Made by a program: the position numbers and the translations under genes
Origin: Bacteroidales bacterium
GTDB taxonomy: Bacteria; Bacteroidota; Bacteroidia; Bacteroidales; Marinifilaceae
Assembly: GCA_015061245.1 (NCBI GenBank)
Contig: SUWY01000025.1
Coordinates: 1-32,658, forward strand
Length of the DNA stretch: 32,658 nt
Direction: 5' to 3'
Part shown: one piece after another, positions 17,843-27,936 of the stretch
How positions within the stretch are numbered: the first letter of the stretch is position 1
Layout: each line of letters opens with the position of its first letter
Notes under the pieces: generated by a model
What the model was told of the DNA's origin: nothing
Seen by the model: the letters and a program-made list of their open reading frames with translations, nothing else
The model's database searches: none

Positions 17843-17945
17843 GCTTCGAAGAAGCAGATGCGGAGTTCTCGTGCAAGTGAGAGCATAAGCAAGTTTACTT
17901 GATTATGCCGAGCGTAGCCGAGAATGCCAAGTTTGCGAAGCAAAC
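17843..17945 (+). repeat. Hairpin-rich spacer between the two tRNAs
   Basis: The 106-nt tRNA spacer holds at least three hairpins: GCTTC-GAA-GAAGC (17843-17855), a 12-bp stem with one G-A mismatch and a 2-nt loop (17883-17908), and GTTTGC-GAA-GCAAAC (17931-17945), which ends at the first base before tRNA-Gly. GCGAAGC is known to form exceptionally stable mini-hairpins. The function is unknown; a processing signal or REP-like element is possible. Confidence 0.6.
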
Positions 17946-18018
17946 GCGGAAATAGCTCAGCTGATAGAGCACTAGCCTTCCAAGCTGGGGGTCGCGGGTT
18001 TGAATCCCGTTTTCCGCT
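17946..18018 (+). tRNA. tRNA-Gly (TCC)
   Basis: A 73-nt cloverleaf. The acceptor is GCGGAAA/TTTCCGC with discriminator T, the D arm contains AGCTCAGCTGATAGAGC, the anticodon loop is CTTCCAA (anticodon TCC), and the T arm is GCGGG/CCCGT. CCA is not encoded. It shares the promoter upstream of tRNA-Tyr and is followed by an intrinsic terminator. Confidence 0.96.
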
Positions 18019-18021
18019 CTC

Positions 18022-18052
18022 AAAGAGGTTCAGAAATGAGCCTCTTTTTTTT
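18022..18052 (+). terminator. Intrinsic terminator of the tRNA operon
   Basis: An 11-bp stem (18022-18032 with 18037-18047, one T-G wobble) is capped by a GAAA tetraloop and followed by a run of T. Confidence 0.9.
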
Positions 18053-18096
18053 GTTGTATAAAACCTTTGGTTATCTTCCTATTTCATCTTGTATAA

Positions 18097-18115
18097 CTCT
18101 TTGAGAGCGGAAAAC
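18097..18115 (-). repeat. Inverted copy of tRNA-Gly 3' end and flank
   Basis: These 19 bases are the exact reverse complement of 18009-18027, which covers the last 10 nt of tRNA-Gly and the 9 nt after it, including part of the terminator stem. The match ends abruptly on both sides. It may be a scar of an integrated element or a rearrangement. Confidence 0.8.
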
Positions 18116-18140
18116 ATTTCATTCTCTACCAACCCCCAAA

Positions 18141-18184
18141 CCCCCTTCGCTACATTCACTACGTTCATTGCGCTAATAAGGGGG
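18141..18184 (-). repeat. C/G-rich inverted repeat downstream of the thi operon
   Basis: CCCCCTT (18141-18147) and AAGGGGG (18178-18184) form a 7-bp stem that CGC/GCG can extend. It lies about 50 nt past the end of the thi operon and might end its transcription, but no T-tract follows on the minus strand. The rest of 18053-18208 shows no gene. Confidence 0.4.
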
Positions 18185-18208
18185 CTTAGCAAATTGCAAA
18201 CAATTTGT

Positions 18209-18236
18209 TAATTCCTAATTCCTCATTCCTAATTAT
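18209..18236 (-). repeat. Heptad tandem array directly after the TenI/ThiD gene
   Basis: About four imperfect copies of the 7-nt unit ATTAGGA (minus strand) begin 2-3 nt past the stop codon of the last thi gene, the same unit and placement as after lpxA. Confidence 0.75.
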
Positions 18237-19661
18237 CTAAGTAGCAACAGGTTGTTCCTGTGAAAGCGACGCCGCGCAGCGAAGGGATGGGCGAACAAAG
18301 TGAGCCAACGGACCGGAGCCATGGCCAATACTCCAATCCTTTGCTCCGGCAATAGCTGCTGCGACATACTCTTTTGCCTCACCAATGGCATCGGGCAACG
18401 AGAAACCCCTTGCCAAAAATGTGGCAATTGCAGAGGAAAGAGTACAGCCCGTTCCATGGGTATTAACACTATCAATCCTAACACCATTAAAATGATATAA
18501 CTTCCCCTTATACCACAACACATCGCACATCAAATTTCCATCCAGATGTCCACCTTTAACCAGAACTGCACACCCATACTCTTCACTCAACTCTTGTGCA
18601 ACAATCTCCATATCAGGAACACCACCTATCTTCCTATCTGAGAGCATCATCGCCTCATGAATATTTGGAGTAATCAGCGTAGCAAGAGGCAACAATCTGC
18701 TCTTTACGTACTCAACACACTCCTCTCGCATAAGTCGTGAACCACTTGTTGAGATCATTACAGGGTCATATACTACATGTTCAGGAGCATATTTAACAAT
18801 ACCTCTAACCACACAATCAATAATATCCATCGAATGCAACATTCCGATCTTTACAGAATCCACCTTTAAATCGGACATTACTGCATCTATCTGACCTGAA
18901 ACAACATTTTGAGGCACCTCATGAATCGCAGTTACTCCCATTGTATTTTGTGCAGTCACGGCGGTAATGACCGAAGCCGCATAACCTCCATTTGCCGAGA
19001 TAGCCTTTATATCTGCTTGAATACCGGCACCTCCCGAACTATCTGAACCGGCAATGGTTAATATTATCGGAGGTATTACCTTACTTTTTATCATTTTAAA
19101 ATAGTCAACAATTTTATCACAATCTCTGCTCCATATATCTCCCAACATAGCCACCCCACCAAAACCCAAACTACTTAATTCCAAAAACTTATCTATTGTC
19201 ACTCCCCCAAGTGCAATTACCTTTTGGTCAATTATCCCCTCTTTACAAGCATCAGCCAACTCTTCACTTGTAAACGACGCTTTATACCCCTCTTTTGATA
19301 TGCTATCATATATAGGACTTAGAAAAAGATAATCACTTTTCTCCTTGCACAGCTTTATCTCTTCGAAGGAGTGACAAGAACAACTAATCTGACCTTTATA
19401 GCCAACAGGCAGCTTATTGGCACGACTATTCAAATGAATCCCTCGCAAACCATATTTAGAAACCAGGTGAAAATGGTCGTGCAAAACTACTCGTCTCCAA
19501 AACTCTTTCGGTATCTTCTCTATAAAAGTTTCAATTTCATGAGCGAGGGCTCCCGGTTTTCTTAAATGTAAAAGTTGCAAACCTGCCCTAAAGAGAGCAA
19601 CCACTATCTCCAACTCACCCTCAAAGAAGTCTGGTCTTGTTATAACAACAACTCTCTTCAT
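18237..19661 (-). CDS. thiD: TenI/ThiE-like domain fused to hydroxymethylpyrimidine (phosphate) kinase ThiD
   Basis: The 474-residue fusion has an N-terminal TIM-barrel domain (about 1-195) of the ThiE/TenI family and a C-terminal ribokinase-fold ThiD (about 200-470). ThiD signatures are AGSDSSGGAGIQADIKA near residue 204, YDPVMISTSG, and HGTGCTLSSAIA near the end. ThiD phosphorylates HMP and HMP-P. The N-terminal domain lacks canonical TMP synthase motifs (HLNSR in place of HLGQxD, FLSPIYDSISKEGY in place of GPxFxTxTK), and a canonical ThiE is present in the operon, so a thiazole tautomerase role like TenI is more likely. It overlaps thiF by 4 bp and is the last gene of the operon. MIKSKV near residue 190 may mark the old ThiD start. 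Confidence 0.9.
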   Translation of the reverse strand: MKRVVVITRPDFFEGELEIVVALFRAGLQLLHLRKPGALAHEIETFIEKIPKEFWRRVVLHDHFHLVSKYGLRGIHLNSRANKLPVGYKGQISCSCHSFEEIKLCKEKSDYLFLSPIYDSISKEGYKASFTSEELADACKEGIIDQKVIALGGVTIDKFLELSSLGFGGVAMLGDIWSRDCDKIVDYFKMIKSKVIPPIILTIAGSDSSGGAGIQADIKAISANGGYAASVITAVTAQNTMGVTAIHEVPQNVVSGQIDAVMSDLKVDSVKIGMLHSMDIIDCVVRGIVKYAPEHVVYDPVMISTSGSRLMREECVEYVKSRLLPLATLITPNIHEAMMLSDRKIGGVPDMEIVAQELSEEYGCAVLVKGGHLDGNLMCDVLWYKGKLYHFNGVRIDSVNTHGTGCTLSSAIATFLARGFSLPDAIGEAKEYVAAAIAGAKDWSIGHGSGPLAHFVRPSLRCAASLSQEQPVAT

Positions 19662-20344
19662 AATTCCACTATTCCACTCAGCATTGTTCGTAAATCAATG
19701 TACCATAAACGTCCCCAAAGAGGCACACCATAGCCACAAATCACCTTCAACACCTCATGAGCCTGCACAGCACCAACAACTGCCGCAGTTGTTCCAACTA
19801 CCGCCTTATCGATTTCTGAACCCTCGCCACAATCAGGATATAAATCTCTATAGGTTTTTGCACTATGCTTGACATCAAATAGTGCCACCTGCCCCATAAA
19901 TCCCTCTATTGCACCATATACATAAGTTTTACCCATAGCCATACAAGTATCACTCAAAAGATAGCGAGTTTCAAAGTTATCACATCCATCAACCACTATA
20001 TCATAACCCGAAATAATACGAACGATATTCTCTTTATTGATATACTCGGGATATACAACTACCTCTACATGAGAATTCAACCCATTTAGACGTTTTTTTG
20101 CAACATAAACCTTCTGTTCACCTTGCTCAGACTCTGAATATAGAATTTGGCGTTGTAAATTACTTAAACCTACAATGTCCGCATCTACAATTCCCAATCG
20201 CCCAACTCCTGCAGCAACCAGATATAGAGCTGTTGGAGAACCAAGTCCTCCAACTCCCACGATAAGGACTTTTGCATTTTTAAGTCTATATTGCCCCTCC
20301 TCCCCTATTTCAGGAAGAGATATTTGACGAATGTACCTATCCAT
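19658..20344 (-). CDS. thiF: ThiF/MoeB-family adenylyltransferase
   Basis: The 228-residue E1-like enzyme is expected to adenylate the C-terminal GG of ThiS. It has the nucleotide-binding GVGGLGS (residues 31-37), the VGLSNLQRQ segment and GCDNFETR. Both CxxC zinc pairs of E. coli ThiF/MoeB are absent (TYRDLYPDCGEG where CYRC would be, and a C-terminus without Cys); the Cys in PDCGEG is the only one in that region. It lies 7 nt after thiH and overlaps the TenI/ThiD gene, so its role in thiamine synthesis is well supported by context. Confidence 0.9.
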   Translation of the reverse strand: MDRYIRQISLPEIGEEGQYRLKNAKVLIVGVGGLGSPTALYLVAAGVGRLGIVDADIVGLSNLQRQILYSESEQGEQKVYVAKKRLNGLNSHVEVVVYPEYINKENIVRIISGYDIVVDGCDNFETRYLLSDTCMAMGKTYVYGAIEGFMGQVALFDVKHSAKTYRDLYPDCGEGSEIDKAVVGTTAAVVGAVQAHEVLKVICGYGVPLWGRLWYIDLRTMLSGIVEL

Positions 20345-20351
20345 ATCAACT

Positions 20352-21475
20352 CTATTTAGTCAAAATATCAAATGAAGAATCCCAATCTTTCCACACCGGC
20401 TCACGCCCTAACTCTTTTAAGCGTTGAAATATCTCTTTTGCCGAGCGTGCATCATCAACATCAAACTGTTTTAGTGCATCGGGATAGGTGTAGTAGCCAC
20501 CAGGTTCGGTTTTACTCTCCGCACTCATTGTCGTAACTCCAAGAGTTGCCATATTATCACGAATATATGGAGTCTCTCTTGTTGAGAAGGATATATCCAC
20601 ATCGTGATCAAATATGCGCATTGCAAAGGTCAATTGCGCCAACTCCTTATCACTCATCACTACGTTAGGCTGAAAGCCTCCATTCTCTGCCGGACGCATT
20701 CTGGGGAAATTCACACTATACTTTGTACGCCAATATTTACGCTGCAAATAGCGCAGATGATAGGCCATCATTGTGACATCGGTACGCCAATCCTCTAAGC
20801 CAATCAAAACTCCCATACCAATTGAGTGAACTCCTGCTTGTCCCATTCGATCAAATCCATTTAATCTCCACTCAAAATCAGCTTTCATGCCCCTTGGATG
20901 ATAGATATTGTATCTGGAACGATTATAGGTCTCCTGAAAACATATTACCCCATTCAATCCATGCTTTATAAGTTCTGCATACTCTTCAGATTTGAGGGGC
21001 ATCACCTCAATTTTCAGATTGTCAAAATATCTCTTAGCCAAATCCAACGCTTTTGCCAAGTAGGGAACACCTGCCTTCACCGGATTCTCGCCTGTTACCA
21101 ACAATATGTTTTCGAATGGTCCCAACTCTTTTATAGCCTTAAACTCATCCTCTATTTGTTCTATTGTCAATATTGTTCTCGGCATTGGATTTGTCACATG
21201 AAATCCACAATAGACACACGAGTTTGCACATGAATTTGTCAAATACAACGGAATAAAGAGTGATATGGTTTTACCAAATCGCTCCTCCGTATAGTGCCGA
21301 CTCAGAAAAGCCATCTGCTCCAGATATGGCTCTGCTGCGGGCGAGATTAACGCCATGAAATCATTTACATCACAACTCTCCTTTTGTAATGCCCTGCGCA
21401 CATCGGCATCAGTTTTTGCATATATCTCTTTTGAAACCTCGTCCCACGAGATTTTATTCAATTCATCGGAAAACA

Positions 21476-21476
<1 letters not shown>
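20352..21476 (-). CDS. thiH: 2-iminoacetate synthase ThiH
   Basis: The 374-residue radical-SAM enzyme cleaves tyrosine to dehydroglycine (2-iminoacetate) and p-cresol for thiazole synthesis. The cluster motif is NSCANSCVYCGF (C83, C87, C90), and a C-terminal BATS-type region is present. Use of ThiH rather than the oxygen-dependent ThiO fits an anaerobe. Its ATG shares one base with the thiC stop (TAATG). Confidence 0.96.
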
Positions 21477-23970
<2,494 letters not shown>

Positions 23971-23982
23971 TATATCTCTTTT

Positions 23983-24612
23983 TTATTTATACTCACTACA
24001 TTTTGTAATAATATCACGCATCTCCTCAACAGGATTATCTGCATTAAGAATTGCACCACTTAAGGCAACTCCGGAAACTCCTGCCTCAAACAATTCGGGG
24101 ATATCATCTTTTGTTATTCCTCCAATTGCCACCAAAGGGATAGATATACCTGTCTCTCTCATTTGCCTTAAAATTTCAGAATAACCATCAATGCCGAGAA
24201 TCGGACTTAAATTGGATTTTGTTGTAGTAAATCTGAAAGGACCACAACCAATATAATCTGCACCTGAAATGTAATGTGCAACAACATCATTGAAGGTATT
24301 GGCTGTTCCACCTATAACTCTATCACTACCTAACACTCTGCGTGCTTCAGCAATTGGCATATCATTTTTGCCGAGATGTACCCCATCAGCATAAGCATCA
24401 ATAACAGCCTGAATATTATCATCAATTATAAATGTCGCATTATATTGATTACATAAACGGCGCACCTCGCGGGCCGTATTTAATAGAGTTGTATAATCAG
24501 CACTCTTCATTCTGAGTTGAATCCAACGACAACCACCTTCTAAGGCAATAGATACCGAATCAAGATAAGAAATCTTGTCAGTAAAATGGGTAATAAACTG
24601 AACCTGCGACAT
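23983..24612 (-). CDS. thiE: Thiamine-phosphate synthase ThiE
   Basis: The 209-residue enzyme joins HMP-PP and thiazole phosphate to thiamine phosphate. Canonical motifs are IQLRMK, GVHLGKNDMPI and GPFRFTTTKSN, with a C-terminal AIGGI phosphate site. The start chosen is the ATG at 24612 (MSQVQFITHF), 1 nt after the thiS stop; a GTG at 24624 in frame would overlap thiS. It is clearly the true TMP synthase of the operon, in contrast to the TenI-like domain at 18237-19661. Confidence 0.95.
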   Translation of the reverse strand: MSQVQFITHFTDKISYLDSVSIALEGGCRWIQLRMKSADYTTLLNTAREVRRLCNQYNATFIIDDNIQAVIDAYADGVHLGKNDMPIAEARRVLGSDRVIGGTANTFNDVVAHYISGADYIGCGPFRFTTTKSNLSPILGIDGYSEILRQMRETGISIPLVAIGGITKDDIPELFEAGVSGVALSGAILNADNPVEEMRDIITKCSEYK

Positions 24613-24613
24613 A

Positions 24614-24811
24614 TTACCCTCCACAAACAGCCTTAATGATAATTATATCCATTCCCTCGCTCAATATGAAAGAACTCCATTCTGAACGAGGTATCATACG
24701 TTGATTAACAGCTACAGCAATTCCTGTATCCGGTAAATTCAATTCTAAAGAAAGTTGTGTCAGATTTTCTGCACCGCTCTCGACTGCTTTGTTGTTAATT
24801 ATCAATCTCAT
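24614..24811 (-). CDS. thiS: Sulfur carrier protein ThiS
   Basis: A 65-residue ubiquitin-fold protein beginning MRLIINNKAVE and ending in CGG; the C-terminal Gly-Gly receives the thiocarboxylate. The start is the ATG at 24811; an open extension from a TTG at 24871 falls in the riboswitch and is rejected. It is the first gene of the operon, 34 nt after the TPP riboswitch. Confidence 0.93.
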   Translation of the reverse strand: MRLIINNKAVESGAENLTQLSLELNLPDTGIAVAVNQRMIPRSEWSSFILSEGMDIIIIKAVCGG

Positions 24812-24845
24812 ATTCACGAATTTAATTTTATTGTGATATGAAATA

Positions 24846-24950
24846 CAAAGCGGTGCGCTCCATGTTAACAATTCCTACGACAGTACTAACTGTATCAGGT
24901 TCCAGGGTATAATCTCAGCCACAATATTAATCATAAAGGGCACCCCTTTG
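24846..24950 (-). promoter_or_regulatory. TPP riboswitch (THI element)
   Basis: The minus strand carries the conserved THI-box core CTGAGA...ACCC...GAACCTGAT...GTAGGAA, closed by a P1 helix (24950-24940 with 24856-24846, one mismatch). No terminator hairpin lies between it and thiS, so control is probably translational or through another mechanism. It should repress thiSEGCHF-thiD when TPP is plentiful. Confidence 0.95.
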
Positions 24951-24962
24951 CTATTTCAAAGC

Positions 24963-24994
24963 CAAAAGTACAAACAAAAAAGATAAAAAACAAA
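24963..24994 (-). promoter_or_regulatory. Promoter of the thi operon
   Basis: TTTG (24991-24994) and TACTTTTG (24963-24970) on the minus strand are 20 nt apart; the predicted start lies a few bases before the riboswitch. Confidence 0.7.
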
Positions 24995-25009
24995 CAATAA
25001 AATCCAACT

Positions 25010-27664
25010 TCACAAACTATACTGGAATGAGTGGTGGATTGGAGTTCCGTTTTCGGTGATTCCTTCAATTGTAATTGTGTATGTCTGATTACCATCGCCA
25101 GCTGCTGTTGGGAATGCCACTGTATATGGATACTCTGAACTTAATTTAACATTAGGATTCCAATAACGTGTAATTTTTTCATCAACAACCTCTTTCAGCA
25201 GTTCCGTTGCAACATTATAGCTCGGCTTGTAAAACTCCACATTTTGTTGTTGAGGAGCTGATGGCACGAGTGTTTGCATGTTAAAACTTATCTCTATTCG
25301 TGGAGACAATGTTTTGTCATATACTGGTTCGATAGTTCCTGCAGTATTAACATCTCCTCCCTGTAATCCTCTTCCAATAAATAATTTACGGCTCCATGGA
25401 ATGTCTGGAACAAGTTTATATCCCAACACCCTTGGTTGTCCTGTCTGTTGTTCTTGTCGTAAATGTATAGGAGCAACAGCGTCAAAAAGGGTAACTCTAT
25501 TTTTAGTTGGATCTGCTCCGTGGATGTTGTATGTACTATCGTAATTGTATCTTTTGGTTCCTTGATAAATATTGTGTCCATATTTTTCAGAATCTTCCTT
25601 ACCACGCCAATAGTATTCATATTCCATTTCATCGGCAAGTTGTCCGAAATAACTTAACTCTCGATCATCTGTATATTCGGTAACCTTTACAACTCCTATG
25701 GTTTTAAGCCTTTCTCCGTTATCTGCAAAAATATAGTCTTTACTGTAACGTTTAATAAATGACTCAAAATCTTTCAATGTGCCATCGGGCTCGACTCTTT
25801 CCACTCTCTTAAATTCAGGCATATCTACATTTAATTCCAAACTCTTTCGTCCTAATGAACTTACTGCCTGAACTACAAAAGTGGTGCCTCTATCATAATA
25901 TACATCACTAGCAAGAAAGCGTCCTACACTGTCGGTTGTTACTTTACATGCAGAACCATTACTACCAAGAAGAGTAACTTCTGCATTTTTACTATCTCTA
26001 CCCCAGAAATTTTTTACATGACCACTTAAAAACTGTCCTCGTTCCATGTAATAAGGACGATTATGTAGCATAACATCCTGAAGGATTTCTGTTACATTAA
26101 ATCTGCGCCACCCCTGCGTTAACATTAAATGGTCTAAATCTTTCATCCGCTCCTCTGAGGTGTTAACAAAATAGTGCGCAGGATTCTCGACATACCCACG
26201 TATATCACTTGTTAACAGTAGGTATGATTCAATACCATACTGAGAGTTATCATTAGCAGTATGACCACTATTGACAACACTAACTGAGAATGTCCCCGTA
26301 TTGTTAATACTATCAGAACTCTCCAATTGTAACGAACAATAAGCTGGCTTACGAGGCGTGGGAGAGTTTATTATGTTGGCAAATAGGTTATCCCGTGTAA
26401 ACTTTCTATGAAACCATAAGCGTTCACTCTCCACTCTGTACAAACTATCAAGCAGAACAAAATGCAGCACGCCCTCCGGAGATGTGGATAAATTGAGACA
26501 TCTTCCATTTACATCTTCTGCATTAAATATTGCCAAAGGCATACCGCGCGAATGTATCAATAAGGTTCTATTTGATAATAAATCATTCTTAGCTGAAGAA
26601 TTAAGAATATTACAAACAACGTTCTCTTTATCTGTAGCTAATTGTAATGCACGACCATCGAGGGATATTTGAGGTAATTGAAAACTCTTTTTGGTGCCAT
26701 GTATTGATATGCATTCTGCATAATAAAAAGCGGATGTATCAGACTTTATGAAGAAACTGCCCATTCCCAATTTGTTACTCTCAAAAGAGCAGATCTTCTG
26801 TTTGTGCTGATTATATATATGTCCGCTTATTTGCATTCCTAATCCGTCGCTCCCTAACGCTTTAAAGGCTATACGTTGATTTACTCCACAAAGTAAATCA
26901 CCTCCTTCCGGGAAAAATTGAACAGTATAATTTTGTCTATAGTTGCTTAGAGGAATATAACGTTCAATATCCCATAAACTGTTTAAGGTTGATTTTATCC
27001 AGATATAATCGGCATCTTTACCCATACGAATACGTGCAATTCCATTATACCCGGTATTCATTGTGTAAGCAGTATCAAAAGGGGTCTCACCGGGAATCCT
27101 GTAATTAAATTCTACATGCGTATGTAATTCTCCCTGTTCATTCTCAAAACGAAGTATCAATAATTTATCATCATTACTTAAATTACGAACGCTTGTCCTG
27201 CATACAACTCTATGGTCGTAGGGATTGACTATGCGAATCTTTTTACGATAAATAAACTCCTCTTCTTGATTTTGCATGTAAAAAGTATAACATCGAAGAA
27301 AATACTCTCCTTGAGAGATTTCAGGTATTGGAAAATAACCTGAGAAAGTAGAGTCCTTCAAATTTCTACCTACCTTCTCGCGCCAATGAACAGTATTTGT
27401 GCGGTCAACAAGTTCTACATAGATATATCTACTATGATCAACACATTTATTAGTGGTTGCATTTACCAAATAACCTCGAAACCATATTGTATCTTTAGGG
27501 AAATAACTTTCCCTATCCGTATGTACAAATAACTTCTCTTCCTTAATAGAATATATGTAATCTAGAAGTTTTGCACCTACAGAATCCGAAATATCTTGCG
27601 CATTTATATTAAAATTACAGATAATAAATACGACAAATGTTATTATGCTGTAATAAAATCTCAT
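25010..27664 (-). CDS. Large exported macroglobulin-like / carboxypeptidase-regulatory-like protein
   Basis: The 884-residue protein has a signal peptide (about 1-22, NINA-Q). An MG2-like beta domain near residues 40-140 contains EKLFVHTDRESYFPKDTIWF and DRTNTVHWREK. Further beta domains follow, then the family marker MLTQGWRRF near 515, a carboxypeptidase-regulatory-like fold (about 545-625, GHVKNFWG...GRFLASD), and a C-terminus with RYWNPNV and the IEGITENG ending. Bacteroidota relatives are often annotated as TonB-plug or MG2 proteins; no beta-barrel is evident here. It starts 5 nt after the short lipoprotein gene. A second copy begins at 32120. The function is unknown; a surface or periplasmic role is inferred. 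Confidence 0.75.
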   Translation of the reverse strand: MRFYYSIITFVVFIICNFNINAQDISDSVGAKLLDYIYSIKEEKLFVHTDRESYFPKDTIWFRGYLVNATTNKCVDHSRYIYVELVDRTNTVHWREKVGRNLKDSTFSGYFPIPEISQGEYFLRCYTFYMQNQEEEFIYRKKIRIVNPYDHRVVCRTSVRNLSNDDKLLILRFENEQGELHTHVEFNYRIPGETPFDTAYTMNTGYNGIARIRMGKDADYIWIKSTLNSLWDIERYIPLSNYRQNYTVQFFPEGGDLLCGVNQRIAFKALGSDGLGMQISGHIYNQHKQKICSFESNKLGMGSFFIKSDTSAFYYAECISIHGTKKSFQLPQISLDGRALQLATDKENVVCNILNSSAKNDLLSNRTLLIHSRGMPLAIFNAEDVNGRCLNLSTSPEGVLHFVLLDSLYRVESERLWFHRKFTRDNLFANIINSPTPRKPAYCSLQLESSDSINNTGTFSVSVVNSGHTANDNSQYGIESYLLLTSDIRGYVENPAHYFVNTSEERMKDLDHLMLTQGWRRFNVTEILQDVMLHNRPYYMERGQFLSGHVKNFWGRDSKNAEVTLLGSNGSACKVTTDSVGRFLASDVYYDRGTTFVVQAVSSLGRKSLELNVDMPEFKRVERVEPDGTLKDFESFIKRYSKDYIFADNGERLKTIGVVKVTEYTDDRELSYFGQLADEMEYEYYWRGKEDSEKYGHNIYQGTKRYNYDSTYNIHGADPTKNRVTLFDAVAPIHLRQEQQTGQPRVLGYKLVPDIPWSRKLFIGRGLQGGDVNTAGTIEPVYDKTLSPRIEISFNMQTLVPSAPQQQNVEFYKPSYNVATELLKEVVDEKITRYWNPNVKLSSEYPYTVAFPTAAGDGNQTYTITIEGITENGTPIHHSFQYSL

Positions 27665-27669
27665 TCAGA

Positions 27670-27849
27670 TTAATACAAACCTAGCGTTCCTTCAATATCT
27701 ACATTAACGTCTGCTATCAACTCTAATCTTGGATCATGAGCGTTTAGCTCTAAATTCTCTTCGTATGGCGCGAAGTAATCCTCTGAACACGCATAAACCA
27801 CAGCTGTAACTATTACGCATATCAACGCAAAATCAAATATTTTCTTCAC
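27670..27849 (-). CDS. Short lipoprotein, apparently truncated or chimeric copy of the 29639 gene
   Basis: A 59-residue lipoprotein is predicted from a GTG at 27849 (VKKIFDF); the frame stays open to 27951 but without homology. The lipobox VVYAC is followed by SEDY, acidic residues of the kind seen in Bacteroidota surface-lipoprotein export signals. Its first 46 codons match those of the 29639 gene, with 11 nt differences in 138 and no indels. It then ends with 13 unrelated residues (DVNVDIEGTLGLY). It is either a remnant from a deletion or a small functional lipoprotein co-transcribed with the 884-residue protein. Confidence 0.6.
   Translation of the reverse strand: MKKIFDFALICVIVTAVVYACSEDYFAPYEENLELNAHDPRLELIADVNVDIEGTLGLY
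27712..27849 (-). repeat. Inverted duplication, left copy
   Basis: These 138 nt equal 29639-29776 (opposite strand) with 11 substitutions and no gaps; similarity begins at the start codons and stops abruptly after codon 46. Confidence 0.9.
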
Positions 27850-27878
27850 AATGATTATAATTTTATTTGCTAGCGAGG

Positions 27879-27886
27879 CAAAGATA
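27879..27886 (-). promoter_or_regulatory. -7 element (TATCTTTG) of the leftward surface-protein unit
   Basis: TATCTTTG on the minus strand would start transcripts about 23 nt before the GTG of the short lipoprotein. There is no spaced TTTG. The rightward copy has the same octamer at 29575-29582. Confidence 0.45.
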
Positions 27887-27911
27887 ATAGAAAAATAACA
27901 AAGAAAATTAA

Positions 27912-27919
27912 TACTTTTG
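27912..27919 (+). promoter_or_regulatory. -7 element (TACTTTTG) of the transglutaminase-like gene
   Basis: TACTTTTG fits TAnnTTTG and would give a very short leader of about 11 nt before the ATG at 27937. No -33 TTTG is seen. It is divergent from the element at 27879-27886. Confidence 0.4.
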
Positions 27920-27936
27920 CACAAAAAAACACCAAT

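Noticed and set aside
17542-17880. A 112-residue plus-strand frame over the ttcA start and tRNA-Tyr
   Set aside because: It runs antisense through ttcA and then across a tRNA gene; its composition is not protein-like.
24812-24871. Longer thiS starting at a TTG at 24871
   Set aside because: The extension falls in the P1 region of the TPP riboswitch and the leader; ThiS normally has about 65 residues, as obtained from the ATG at 24811.
25010-27664. Annotation of the 884-residue protein as a TonB-dependent receptor
   Set aside because: There is a signal peptide and MG2-like and regulatory-like domains, but no recognisable plug or C-terminal 22-strand barrel, and the length is too short for both.
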